Shown here: one piece after another, positions 25,138 through 33,257 of the stretch
Numbering within the stretch: position 1 is the stretch's first letter
Layout: each line of letters begins with the position of its first letter
Assembly: GCA_903881085.1 (NCBI GenBank)
Contig: CAIRSA010000551.1
Span: forward strand, 1-33,272
DNA length: 33,272 bases
Direction: 5' to 3'
Source: an uncultured Acidobacteriia bacterium
GTDB taxonomy: Bacteria; Acidobacteriota; Terriglobia; Bryobacterales; Bryobacteraceae
Program-made: the position numbers and the translations under genes
The notes under the pieces: model-generated
What the model was told of the DNA's origin: nothing
What the model saw: only the letters and a program-made list of their open reading frames with translations
Database searches by the model: none

Positions 25138-26195
25138 TAGAGTTTTCCTTGGGCCGCCATCTGCATATATGTGGAATCGAACTTCAGGCGGACACGATCT
25201 TTCTTGCCCTGTACGGACCCATCTGGATAGGCGATGGCAACATCGTCAGGCGACTTCGTGTTCGCCCCAAGCAGTTTGTGATCGAAGCAGAACTGGCGAA
25301 CCAGCGCCATCTTCTCTTTGAACGCAGCCACCGCGCCAAACTCCACAGCGGACTGCGGTGTGTAGAACATTTTGGTAGTGCTCAACTGCTCTTTATAAGC
25401 GGGCAACGAATCCTGCGAACCTTCGCCGATCGCGGCCAGCACTTTGTCCGCAGCCGGGCCTTTGGCCGCCATCAGCGTCATCATCTCGTACCATGCGCCG
25501 GCCAGCGCCTTCGCGAAACGCACGCCGGAACCATCGGGCCGTGCCAGCACTTCCGAACGAACAACGGTGAGATCGAGAATTTCGCCCGGGATCTGCGAAG
25601 AATCGAAGAGCGATGTGATGCCCTTCTGCTTCAAAATCTGCGACACAAGCGGCTTCCACGTGACAACGGCGGAAGCGCTACCATCGCTGATGAAAGCCGA
25701 TGCGATGTCGGCATCGGACGTGTTGATGGTGCGGATCTTTTTCAGGTCGTCTTTCAGGCCGTTCATCACCATGGCGCGATCAAGCAGATATTCTGAGACC
25801 GTCTTCTGTACCAGCAGCAGTTTCTTGCCGCTGAGGGATTTCAGCGTAACGCCGTTGCGCGCAAGCAGCGCGTCATTCCCGTTCGAATAATCGCCGATGA
25901 TGATGCTAGTGGTGGGCACGCCGGAGGCGGCGGGCATATCGAGCGCCTCCATGTTGGTCATGGTGCAGGCGTCAATATTCTTCGCCACAAAGGCATCGAG
26001 CGAAGGAGCGTAGTCGAAGCGCTGAACTTTGATGTTGACGTTGTACTTGTCGGCCCACTTGCGCATGATGCCCGACTTCGCCATGTAGTGATAAGGCGTC
26101 CAGCCGGCGTAAATCGACCAACCAACAGTGAAGGTGGGCTTCTGCCCGAAGGATGCGAGCGTGAATAAAAAGAATAGTGCGGCTAACCGGCGCAT
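25137..26195 (-). CDS. ABC transporter substrate-binding protein, urea-carboxylase-associated type
   Basis: A 352-residue periplasmic protein. Residues 1-17 are a short signal peptide (RRLAALFFLFTLASFGQ). The mature part opens with FTVGWSIYAGWTPYHYMAK, typical of NrtA/SsuA-like binding proteins, and includes VDYxPSLDAF-like and CTMTNMEALD segments. These match proteins annotated as putative urea ABC transporter binding subunits near urea carboxylase genes. Such proteins are now thought to serve guanidine in operons with paired DUF1989 genes. An AGAGGAG Shine-Dalgarno precedes the ATG. A 121-base gap separates it from the allophanate hydrolase gene; I see no clear terminator or promoter there. 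Confidence 0.87.
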   Translation of the reverse strand: MRRLAALFFLFTLASFGQKPTFTVGWSIYAGWTPYHYMAKSGIMRKWADKYNVNIKVQRFDYAPSLDAFVAKNIDACTMTNMEALDMPAASGVPTTSIIIGDYSNGNDALLARNGVTLKSLSGKKLLLVQKTVSEYLLDRAMVMNGLKDDLKKIRTINTSDADIASAFISDGSASAVVTWKPLVSQILKQKGITSLFDSSQIPGEILDLTVVRSEVLARPDGSGVRFAKALAGAWYEMMTLMAAKGPAADKVLAAIGEGSQDSLPAYKEQLSTTKMFYTPQSAVEFGAVAAFKEKMALVRQFCFDHKLLGANTKSPDDVAIAYPDGSVQGKKDRVRLKFDSTYMQMAAQGKL

Positions 26196-26316
26196 GAGAA
26201 CTCCTCTTTGTTCCGAAGGGGCTCAGAGGCGTACTCGGCCAACTGGCAGTCGTGTGATCCCAGTTTATCACGCCGACAAAAAACTCTCTTTTCGTAATTT
26301 CTATGTGGCTGATACA

Positions 26317-28062
26317 TTAATTTGATCGTCCTTCCGCAAGGTAGCCGCGCCATCCGCCGAAAGAAGTGATTTCGCGCGCGCCGGCCAGCGCAGCCGATTC
26401 GCACAGGAAACACTTCACCCACGATTTGTCTTCCAACTGCACGTCACCGATGGAGAGCGGATTAGGAACAGCCGCGACAAAACCGCCGAACTGATCTTCC
26501 GGTACGTTCCACACTTCCACTTCAATGCCAGGGCCTTCGAAACCAATTTCACGGACCATGCCTGGCTTGGGCGGCACTGTTCCCGGCAGTGCATAAAGGC
26601 GGTATTCGGCCGAGGTGCGCGTGCTTTTGGCAAGCCGGCCCGCACGCTGAGTCAGCTGCCAGTTCAACGGCTGACCGGAGAGGTGCGCGCCAACCACGGC
26701 TACTGCCACGCAGCCGTTGGTTGCCTTTGGTTTTTCGGCTGAACCTTCAAAACTTTGGGCAAGAGCCAGCAATGCCTCATCACTGAATGCCGGGCCCATA
26801 AGTGTAATGCCAAAGGGAAGCTTGTTGGGCCGGAACCCTGCGGGCACAGCCACGGCTGCGAGGTCCAGCAGGTTGACGAAATTGGTGTAGTAGCCGAGGT
26901 TGGTATTGAGCCTGATCGGCTCTTTCTCGACCTCGGCAATGGTGTAAGTCGTTCCGGTTGTCGGCAGCACCAGCACATCCATGCGCGCCCACTCGGCAGA
27001 GGCCGCTCGGCGCAGTTCCTCGAGTTTGTACTGCGCCTTGAAGCTATCAACCGCGCTATGCTTCAAGCCGCCGAAGATGATCTTGTGAACGGTGGGGTCC
27101 ATCTCGCTGCCATCGGTATGCAGAAACTCGCCCAAGGCTGCGGTACGTTCGGAAACCCATGGACCGGAGTAGAGCAGGTCAGCCGCCTGGCGGAAGACGG
27201 AGAACTCAATCTCCACCTTGTCGCCGCCCATCTGCGACAAGCGGTCGATCGCGGCAAAGTACAGGGCCTTGGCTTCCTGATCGCCAAAGAACTCCAACTG
27301 GTCTTCGGGCGGCACGCCGAAGCGGAACTTCCCGCCCAACCATGGTGCCGCGCCATCGCCAGGACCGGCGGTGCGGGAGTAAGGGTCCTGCTGGTCGAAC
27401 CCACGCGCAATGGCCAAAGCATCGCGCGCATCTTCACAGTTAGCAGCGAAGATGGAAACGCAATCGAGCGTGCGGCAGGCCGGGACAATGCCGTTGGTGC
27501 TCAGCAGTCCGCGCGTGGGCTTCAGGCCAACCAGATTGTTGAAGGCCGCGGGCACGCGCCCGGAGCCGGCGGTGTCTGTCCCCAGCGAGAACGCGACCAG
27601 ACCGCTGGCCACGGCAATGGCCGAGCCGGAACTGGAACCGCCGGAGATATAGCGCTCGTCAAAGACGCTGGAGCACGCCCCATGTGGGCTGCGTGTGCCC
27701 ACAAGACCGGTGGCAAACTGGTCCATGTTTGTTTTGCCGATCAGCATGGCCCCGGCTTCCAGCAGGCGCGCCACCACGGTGGCAGTGGAATCGGGCGCGT
27801 AGGCGTAAGCCGGGCAGGCCGCGGTGGTGGGCAACCCCTCCACGTCGATATTGTCCTTCACTGCGAATGGGATTCCGAAGAGAGGCAGCGTTTTGTCGCC
27901 TGCTTCCAATTCGCGGGCCCGCTGCAGCGCGGCTTCGCGTGGCACAATCGCAATCCACACCGGCGCAAGCGGGGCGGCTTCGATCCGGTCATAGATGCGA
28001 GCGATGACCTCAGTCGGCGTGCCGCCAGCAGCGTATTCATTTCTGAGTTTCGTAAACGTCAT
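26317..28062 (-). CDS. atzF: Allophanate hydrolase
   Basis: A 581-residue amidase that splits allophanate to ammonia and CO2 (via carbamates). The ATG at 28062 has GGAGG before it and overlaps the carboxylase stop (ATGA), so the longer frame was rejected. Residues about 50-450 form the amidase-signature domain: Lys69 in FAVKDN, the GGSSSGSA serines (143-145) and the nucleophile Ser167 in GTDTAGSGR make the Ser-cisSer-Lys triad. The C-terminal domain (about 460-581, including AEYRLYALPGTVPPKPGMV and LSIGDVQLEDKSWVKCFLCE) is the one specific to allophanate hydrolases. It is the last catabolic step of the pathway and is separate from the carboxylase, unlike in fungal urea amidolyase. Confidence 0.93.
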   Translation of the reverse strand: MTFTKLRNEYAAGGTPTEVIARIYDRIEAAPLAPVWIAIVPREAALQRARELEAGDKTLPLFGIPFAVKDNIDVEGLPTTAACPAYAYAPDSTATVVARLLEAGAMLIGKTNMDQFATGLVGTRSPHGACSSVFDERYISGGSSSGSAIAVASGLVAFSLGTDTAGSGRVPAAFNNLVGLKPTRGLLSTNGIVPACRTLDCVSIFAANCEDARDALAIARGFDQQDPYSRTAGPGDGAAPWLGGKFRFGVPPEDQLEFFGDQEAKALYFAAIDRLSQMGGDKVEIEFSVFRQAADLLYSGPWVSERTAALGEFLHTDGSEMDPTVHKIIFGGLKHSAVDSFKAQYKLEELRRAASAEWARMDVLVLPTTGTTYTIAEVEKEPIRLNTNLGYYTNFVNLLDLAAVAVPAGFRPNKLPFGITLMGPAFSDEALLALAQSFEGSAEKPKATNGCVAVAVVGAHLSGQPLNWQLTQRAGRLAKSTRTSAEYRLYALPGTVPPKPGMVREIGFEGPGIEVEVWNVPEDQFGGFVAAVPNPLSIGDVQLEDKSWVKCFLCESAALAGAREITSFGGWRGYLAEGRSN

Positions 28063-31000
28063 GCGATAACCTCCGGCCGCACGGATGCGAGCATTTGCCC
28101 GGCCCAGACCATGGCGCCGGTGGTACATGTAATTTGCTCCACCACGCCGGCAAAGGGCGCGGTGACTGCGATCTCCATCTTCATTGCCTCAAGAACCATC
28201 AGCCGCTGGCCGGCGCGCACCACTTCGCCCGGCTCCACGCTGAGTTGCCAAACGCTGGCGGTGATGGGTGCGTTGACGGGCTGGCAGCCATCGGCAAGCG
28301 AGTGCCCGGAGTCCAACGGTTGCGTGGCGGAATCGTTGTCGCTCACGTAGTTGGCCTGTCCGGCGGCGGCCCAACGTTCGCGCTCCGCGTCGAATGCGGC
28401 TTGCTGGCGGGCCTTGCATTCGGCGGCCTCGGTTTGAATCGAGCCGAGGAATTTGCTGTAGCCGGCGTGGTCGAATGTCGACTGCTCAATGCGCAGCGGA
28501 TAGCGTCCGCGAGGGAACGCCTCGCGCGCTTCGAGCAATTCCTGCGCGCTGACGGGGTAGAAGCGGATCTGATCGAACGTGCGCAGCAGCCACGGCGTGC
28601 CCGGTTCGAACTCCTGCGTGGACTTCCAACTGTTCCACATCTGCACCGTGCGGCCCACGAACTGATAGCCGCCAGGGCCTTCCATGCCGTACACGCAAAG
28701 ATACGCGCCGCCGATGCCGACTGCGTTCTCTGGCGTCCAGGTGCGCGCCGGATTGTATTTCGTGGTAACCAAACGGTGGCGCGGATCCACCGGCGTGGCC
28801 ACCGGTGCGCCCAGATAAACGTCGCCCAGGCCGAGCACCAGATAGCTTGCGCCGAAGACGATGTTGTACACGTCCTCGATGGAGTTGAGTCCGTTGATGC
28901 GGCGGATGAATTCGATATTGCTGGGGCACCATGGCGCGTCGGGCCGCACGGACTGCATATATTTCTGAATGGCCAATTGCGTCTGCGGGTCATCCCACGA
29001 AAGTGGCAGATGGACGATCCGCGATGGCACCGAGATGTCGTTCGATTCAGGAATGGAAGCTTCGCAAACATCCAGCGCGTCGAGCAGCGCTTGGCGACTA
29101 AGCAGGCGCGTGTCGTAATGGACGTGCAGCGAGCGAACACCGGGCGTGATGTCGATGATGCCCGGTACGCCAGAGGAGCGCAGTTCGCGCTCCAGGGCAT
29201 GGACGCGGAAGCGAAGATCAAGGTCGAGAATGTTGGCGCCGTACTCTACCAGCAGATAGCGATCGCCATCGGCGCGCACCTTGCGGAGCAGGGAACTGGA
29301 CAACACAGGATCCACCTTCGTGGCAGTGGGCAGTTCCGGAAGTGGTGCCGACAAAGTTGCAATGGCCCGATCGAGCTCGAGTTCCATCGCGGCCGCCTGC
29401 TCATGCGATAGAGGCACGAAGCGCACCAGATCGCCCGGCTTCAATTGGCCCATCTTATAAAGTTCGGCTTGAACGATGGTGGCCGGGCAGACAAAGCCAC
29501 CAAGGCTGGGACCATCGGGCCCAAGGATCACCGGCATATCGCCAGTGAAGTCCACCGTGCCGATTGCGTAAGCGTTGTCGTGAATGTTCGAGGGGTGCAG
29601 ACCGGCCTCGCCGCCATCTTTGCGCGCCCATTGCGGCTTGGGGCCGATGAGGCGAACACCGGTTCGATCAGAGTTGTAATGCACCTTCCACGCAGTGGAA
29701 AAGAACATCTCCATGTCCGCATCGGTGAAGAAATCGGGCGAGCCGTGCGGGCCATACATGACCCCGATGTCCCATTCGTTGGAGTATGCGGGGACCAGGC
29801 CGGCATGCATTTCCGCCGCAGGTTGGCCGTTGGACTGGCCAAGATGCAACACATCGCCAGGACGCAGCGTGCGCCCGGAGTGGCCGCCAAACTTGCCGAG
29901 AATGAACGTCGCGCGGCTGCCAAGATACAAAGGAACATCGATGCCACCGGCAATTGCCAGATACGCGCGGGCTCCCGTAGTTGCGGCCATTCCGAATTCA
30001 AGCGTAGCTCCCGCAGTTACGGAAAGCGCCTGCCAGCGCGGAGCGGCGATGCCATTGATGCGCGCGTTGAAATCGGCGCCGGTGATGGCGATGACTGTGT
30101 CCTTCGTGAAGCGAAGCGTTGGACCGGTGACAGCGATCTCAAGCCCCGCAGCAGCTTCTTCATTGCCTGCCAGTCGATTAGCCAGCCGGAAAGCCAACGC
30201 GTCCATCGGCCCGGATGGCGGTACGCCCACATGCCAGTAGCCGAGCCGCGCCGGATAATCCTGCACCGTGGTCTGCGTGCCTGGTGCAATCACAACGATG
30301 GCATTGCGCTCGAATTGGAAGGCTGCGAGATAGGCGGTGGTGATGCCACCCGCCGCAAACTGCGGGTCCTGTACTACCTGGCGCAGATAGGCCACATTGG
30401 TTTCGATGCCCGCAACGGAACATGTGTTGAGCGCGGTGCTCAAGCGGCTGAGCGCTTCGGCGCGAGTCGTTCCGCGGACAATGATCTTCGCCAGCATCGG
30501 GTCGTAATAAGGAGTGACCTCGGTGCCCGATTCCACCCACGTTTCGACACGCGCATCGGACGGCCAAATGACCTCAGAAAGCCGTCCAGCGCAGGGCTGG
30601 AAGTTTTTTGCTGGATCTTCGGCATAAATGCGCGCCTGTATGGAGAACCCGCTGGGCGCGGATTTGTAGTCGTGGAGAAATGCGGTCTGCCCCGCGGCGG
30701 CGCGTACCATCCACTCCACCAGGTCAACGCCGCAAACCTCTTCCGTCACGCCATGCTCCACCTGCAGTCGTGTGTTGACTTCCAGGAAGTAAAAGGTCTG
30801 CGCATCTTCGTCGTAGATGAATTCCACGGTGCCCGCGGAACGGTAGCTGACCGCCTGCCCAAGCCGCACCGCGGCGTGCAGCAGTTTTTCACGAACCTCG
30901 TCAGTCAGCCCGGGAGCAGGTGTTTCTTCCAGCACCTTTTGATTACGTCGTTGCGCGGAGCAGTCACGCTCGCCAAGTGCAACTACAGTGCCGAGGCCAT

Positions 31001-31643
31001 CGCCGAAAAGCTGCACTTCAATGTGGCGCGCACGCATCACGGCCTTTTCCAGGAACACTCCGGCATCGCCAAAATTGGCGCGACCCAGTCGCGTTACAAC
31101 TTCAAACGAGTCGCTCAATTCCTGCGCCGTGAAGCACAGGCGCATGCCGATGCCGCCGCCACCAGCCGTACTCTTCAGCATCACTGGATAACCAATTCGT
31201 TCCGCGGCAGCCAGCGCATCTTCCAAGCTGGAAAGCAGACTGGTGCCGGGCAACAGCGGCACTTCCGTAGCTTCCGCGACCTGTCGCGAAGTATGCTTCA
31301 GGCCGAACAGCCGCATCTGTTCCGGAGTGGGGCCAATGAACTCCAAACCCGCAGCCTCACAGGTTTCGGCGAAGCCCGCATTTTCACTCAAGAAACCGTA
31401 GCCGGGATGAATCGCCTGCGCTCCGGTTTCACGCGCCGCATCCAAAATGGCCGGGATGGAAAGGTAGCTCGCCGTGGCCGTGGCCGCGCCGATGCACACC
31501 GCTTCATCGGCCTGTTCCACATGCAATGAGCCGCGATCGGCTTCCGAATACACAGCCACCGACTTAATGCCCATCCGCCGCAGTGTGCGGATGATTCGGC
31601 ATGCGATGGCGCCACGATTGGCGATCAGGACCTTCTGAAACAT
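28059..31643 (-). CDS. Biotin-dependent urea/guanidine carboxylase
   Basis: A 1194-residue multidomain carboxylase. The ATG at 31643 shares one base with the stop of the upstream DUF1989 gene (TGATG), so an earlier start was rejected. Residues 1-450 are biotin carboxylase (FQKVLIANRGAIACRI, ATP-grasp loop KSTAGGGGIGMR). About 455-770 is the KipA/AHS2 half (VQDYPARLGYWHVGVPPSGP) and about 805-1020 the KipI/AHS1 half of the carboxyltransferase (LVEYGANILDLDLRFRVHAL). The biotinyl domain ends the chain with LEAMKMEIA, biotin on about Lys1155. Annotation pipelines would call it urea carboxylase. The DUF1989 pair makes guanidine the more likely substrate; the sequence alone does not settle it. Confidence 0.92.
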   Translation of the reverse strand: MFQKVLIANRGAIACRIIRTLRRMGIKSVAVYSEADRGSLHVEQADEAVCIGAATATASYLSIPAILDAARETGAQAIHPGYGFLSENAGFAETCEAAGLEFIGPTPEQMRLFGLKHTSRQVAEATEVPLLPGTSLLSSLEDALAAAERIGYPVMLKSTAGGGGIGMRLCFTAQELSDSFEVVTRLGRANFGDAGVFLEKAVMRARHIEVQLFGDGLGTVVALGERDCSAQRRNQKVLEETPAPGLTDEVREKLLHAAVRLGQAVSYRSAGTVEFIYDEDAQTFYFLEVNTRLQVEHGVTEEVCGVDLVEWMVRAAAGQTAFLHDYKSAPSGFSIQARIYAEDPAKNFQPCAGRLSEVIWPSDARVETWVESGTEVTPYYDPMLAKIIVRGTTRAEALSRLSTALNTCSVAGIETNVAYLRQVVQDPQFAAGGITTAYLAAFQFERNAIVVIAPGTQTTVQDYPARLGYWHVGVPPSGPMDALAFRLANRLAGNEEAAAGLEIAVTGPTLRFTKDTVIAITGADFNARINGIAAPRWQALSVTAGATLEFGMAATTGARAYLAIAGGIDVPLYLGSRATFILGKFGGHSGRTLRPGDVLHLGQSNGQPAAEMHAGLVPAYSNEWDIGVMYGPHGSPDFFTDADMEMFFSTAWKVHYNSDRTGVRLIGPKPQWARKDGGEAGLHPSNIHDNAYAIGTVDFTGDMPVILGPDGPSLGGFVCPATIVQAELYKMGQLKPGDLVRFVPLSHEQAAAMELELDRAIATLSAPLPELPTATKVDPVLSSSLLRKVRADGDRYLLVEYGANILDLDLRFRVHALERELRSSGVPGIIDITPGVRSLHVHYDTRLLSRQALLDALDVCEASIPESNDISVPSRIVHLPLSWDDPQTQLAIQKYMQSVRPDAPWCPSNIEFIRRINGLNSIEDVYNIVFGASYLVLGLGDVYLGAPVATPVDPRHRLVTTKYNPARTWTPENAVGIGGAYLCVYGMEGPGGYQFVGRTVQMWNSWKSTQEFEPGTPWLLRTFDQIRFYPVSAQELLEAREAFPRGRYPLRIEQSTFDHAGYSKFLGSIQTEAAECKARQQAAFDAERERWAAAGQANYVSDNDSATQPLDSGHSLADGCQPVNAPITASVWQLSVEPGEVVRAGQRLMVLEAMKMEIAVTAPFAGVVEQITCTTGAMVWAGQMLASVRPEVIA

Positions 31644-32281
31644 CAGTCCGCGTCCCACACCAACACCTGCACCGGCGTTGGATTATATGCGTTGCACGGA
31701 TTGTTCAACTGTGGACAATTGCTGATCAGCACCAGCACGTCCATCTCTGCGCGCATCTCCACGTACTTGCCCGATTCGGAAATGCCATCTTCAAACGTCA
31801 GCTTGCCTTCCGGCGTGACCGGCACGTTCATGAAGAAATTAATATTGTTGGGAATGTCACGCTTGGTCATGCCGTGATCCCAATCGGTGATGGCCTTCAG
31901 GAAGCTGCTCCGGCAGGCGTGCATGTGGCGCTTGGCGATGTCGTAACGCACCATATTGCTTTCGTTGGCGCAGGCGCCGCCCAGCGTGTCATGCCGTCCG
32001 CAGGTGTCCGCAACGATGGTGAGCAGCACGTTCCCGCCGGTCGACATGAGCTTTGTTCCGGCAGTTAGATAAAGGTTCGCCTGCGCGCGGATCGTATCCT
32101 GCGCGCTGTAACGGTCAGAGTAATCGTGCGCATTGTAGAACAGCGTGTCTACGGCCTGATTGCCGTGCAGGTCCACAATGCGAAAGGTCTCGCCCGCTTT
32201 CACCTCATGAATCCAAGGTTCGCCTGCTGGAATCTCCGCGCTGTATTTGGCCAGGTTCGGGTCAAGGGTGGAAACGATCAT
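31643..32281 (-). CDS. DUF1989 protein, urea-carboxylase-associated protein 1 type (probable carboxyguanidine deiminase subunit)
   Basis: A 212-residue cytoplasmic protein from the ATG at 32281, which overlaps the upstream stop (ATGA). Central residues include FRIVDLHGNQAVDTLFYN, the motif ADTCGRHDTLGGACANES with two Cys and a His, and NINFFMNVPV. DUF1989 proteins beside urea carboxylase have been shown in other bacteria to be paired subunits of carboxyguanidine deiminase, which turns carboxyguanidine into allophanate. The Cys-x-x-His...Cys arrangement suggests a metal or catalytic site in this subunit; its partner lacks it. Confidence 0.85.
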   Translation of the reverse strand: MIVSTLDPNLAKYSAEIPAGEPWIHEVKAGETFRIVDLHGNQAVDTLFYNAHDYSDRYSAQDTIRAQANLYLTAGTKLMSTGGNVLLTIVADTCGRHDTLGGACANESNMVRYDIAKRHMHACRSSFLKAITDWDHGMTKRDIPNNINFFMNVPVTPEGKLTFEDGISESGKYVEMRAEMDVLVLISNCPQLNNPCNAYNPTPVQVLVWDAD

Positions 32282-32982
32282 AGGAAGTAGCGCTCCGTAA
32301 TGGTGAATCCGCGTTCGTTCTCTGGACGCGACAGGCGGCATGGGTCATCGGCCGCTGGTGGATCGACTTTCTTGATGGAAAGCTGAATGGGTTTAGGCGC
32401 ATACTTCGTCGCCGGGTCAAGCGGGTGCTGGCACGTATTTAAGATGACCAGCACGTTCATTTCGGCGCGTAATTCGACAAAGTCGCCGGCCTTGGAATTG
32501 CCCTCGTGATAAGTCATCGCACCGTCTGCAGCGACGTCCACGCGGCTGAAGAAGTTCACGTTCGAGATCAGGTCGCGCGGGCCAAGGCCCCACTTGCCAA
32601 GTTCAATCAGAAAGCTGTCGCGTCCGTTTTTGATGTAATCGTTGCGCACTTCCTGATACGTTGCACGGCCGTATTTTTCCAAGGCCAGTTGGCGGTTCGA
32701 AGTGCCGCCGATCGGATCGTGCCAGCCCACGCTATCATCCGTGATGGAGCACAGAATGCGCCCCATGTCTGAATAAAGTACGAAGCCTTTCGTAAGCCGC
32801 GCGATGTGTTGCGCCTTCAAAGTGTCGGGCATGTTGTAGCGCTCAACCGGGCATTCGAAGTTAAAAAACATCGCGCCGGCGTTCGCTCCGCCTTCCACGT
32901 CCGTGATGCGCAGGGCGGTGCCGCGCTTCAACACGTGGGACCACGACGCCCCGGGCTGTACAGCCTCATCCCATAGGGACAT
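32278..32982 (-). CDS. DUF1989 protein, urea-carboxylase-associated protein 2 type (probable carboxyguanidine deiminase subunit)
   Basis: A 234-residue protein, first enzyme gene of the operon. A strong AAGGAG lies before the ATG. It is a paralogue of the next gene, with matching segments LRITDVEGGANAGAMFFN, SNVNFFSRVDVAADG and FVELRAEMNVLVILNTC. Where the partner has DTCGRHDTLGGAC, this protein has DDSVGWHDPIGGTS: both cysteines are replaced, while the His is kept. The two subunits probably form a heteromer. A 36-codon open frame and a hairpin lie in its leader (33013-33153). Confidence 0.85.
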   Translation of the reverse strand: MSLWDEAVQPGASWSHVLKRGTALRITDVEGGANAGAMFFNFECPVERYNMPDTLKAQHIARLTKGFVLYSDMGRILCSITDDSVGWHDPIGGTSNRQLALEKYGRATYQEVRNDYIKNGRDSFLIELGKWGLGPRDLISNVNFFSRVDVAADGAMTYHEGNSKAGDFVELRAEMNVLVILNTCQHPLDPATKYAPKPIQLSIKKVDPPAADDPCRLSRPENERGFTITERYFL

Positions 32983-33012
32983 ACTTTCTCCTTAATTTAC
33001 GGAATCTCTTCA

Positions 33013-33026
33013 GGCGCTGATGCGCC
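33013..33026 (-). promoter_or_regulatory. Hairpin between the leader frame and the first enzyme gene
   Basis: A perfect stem GGCGC / GCGCC with loop ATCA on the minus-strand transcript. It lies 17 bases after the leader frame's stop and about 19 bases before the AAGGAG of the DUF1989 gene. No T-run follows, so it is not a simple terminator. It may space or regulate translation. Confidence 0.4.
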
Positions 33027-33042
33027 GTATACAATGGGCGGG

Positions 33043-33153
33043 TTAGAGGGAAAACAGGGGCGGGCCGCAGCAAACGTCCATTTTCGTGAGGCGCAGAAAC
33101 ACGCGCAGTGAGATCTGCCCGCGCACGTTTCGTGTAATGTACCTCAGCTTCAT
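33043..33153 (-). CDS. Possible 36-residue leader peptide of the guanidine operon
   Basis: A complete open frame, ATG (33153) to TAA (33043-33045). It begins MKLRYITRNV, is rich in Arg and Leu, and ends LTKMDVCCGPPLFSL. There is no Shine-Dalgarno; the predicted transcription start coincides with its ATG, so it would be read as a leaderless message. The run Cys-Cys-Gly-Pro-Pro near its end could slow ribosomes, either by cysteine supply or by a proline-pair stall. Its last codons (TTTTCCCTC) could pair at seven of nine positions with the Shine-Dalgarno region AAGGAGAAA of the next gene. A chance open frame of this length is quite possible in GC-rich DNA, so confidence is limited. Confidence 0.35.
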   Translation of the reverse strand: MKLRYITRNVRGQISLRVFLRLTKMDVCCGPPLFSL

Positions 33154-33159
33154 AATGTT

Positions 33160-33188
33160 AGTATGCCGACGAAGCCCGCACCTTTCAA
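33160..33188 (-). promoter_or_regulatory. Predicted promoter of the guanidine/urea operon
   Basis: On the minus strand TTGAAA (33188-33183), a 17-base spacer, then CATACT (33165-33160). Six bases later comes the ATG at 33153, the expected +1. Both boxes match four or five of six consensus bases. Confidence 0.45.
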
Positions 33189-33238
33189 GACAATTAAATC
33201 AATGGACCGCATAACCGAATGTGGGGCAGAGTGGCACT

Positions 33239-33257
33239 CCAATGTCGCTTACATTGG
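33239..33257. promoter_or_regulatory. Inverted repeat upstream of the operon promoter
   Basis: A perfect CCAATGT-N5-ACATTGG palindrome, about 50 bases upstream of the predicted -35 box and near the window edge. It has the size of an activator or repressor site, but could equally belong to a gene outside the window. Confidence 0.35.

Noticed and set aside
26196..26316. A separate promoter for the ABC transporter genes
   Set aside because: The 121-base gap shows no convincing -35/-10 pair, so the importer genes are treated as part of the upstream operon.
26755..28350. A 531-codon plus-strand frame opposite allophanate hydrolase and the carboxylase end
   Set aside because: Antisense to two well-supported genes, with no recognisable domains and no Shine-Dalgarno.
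29445..31529. A 694-codon open frame on the plus strand opposite the carboxylase gene
   Set aside because: It lies wholly antisense to a clearly recognised urea/guanidine carboxylase and shows no family motifs. Long antisense frames are expected from GC-rich codon use.
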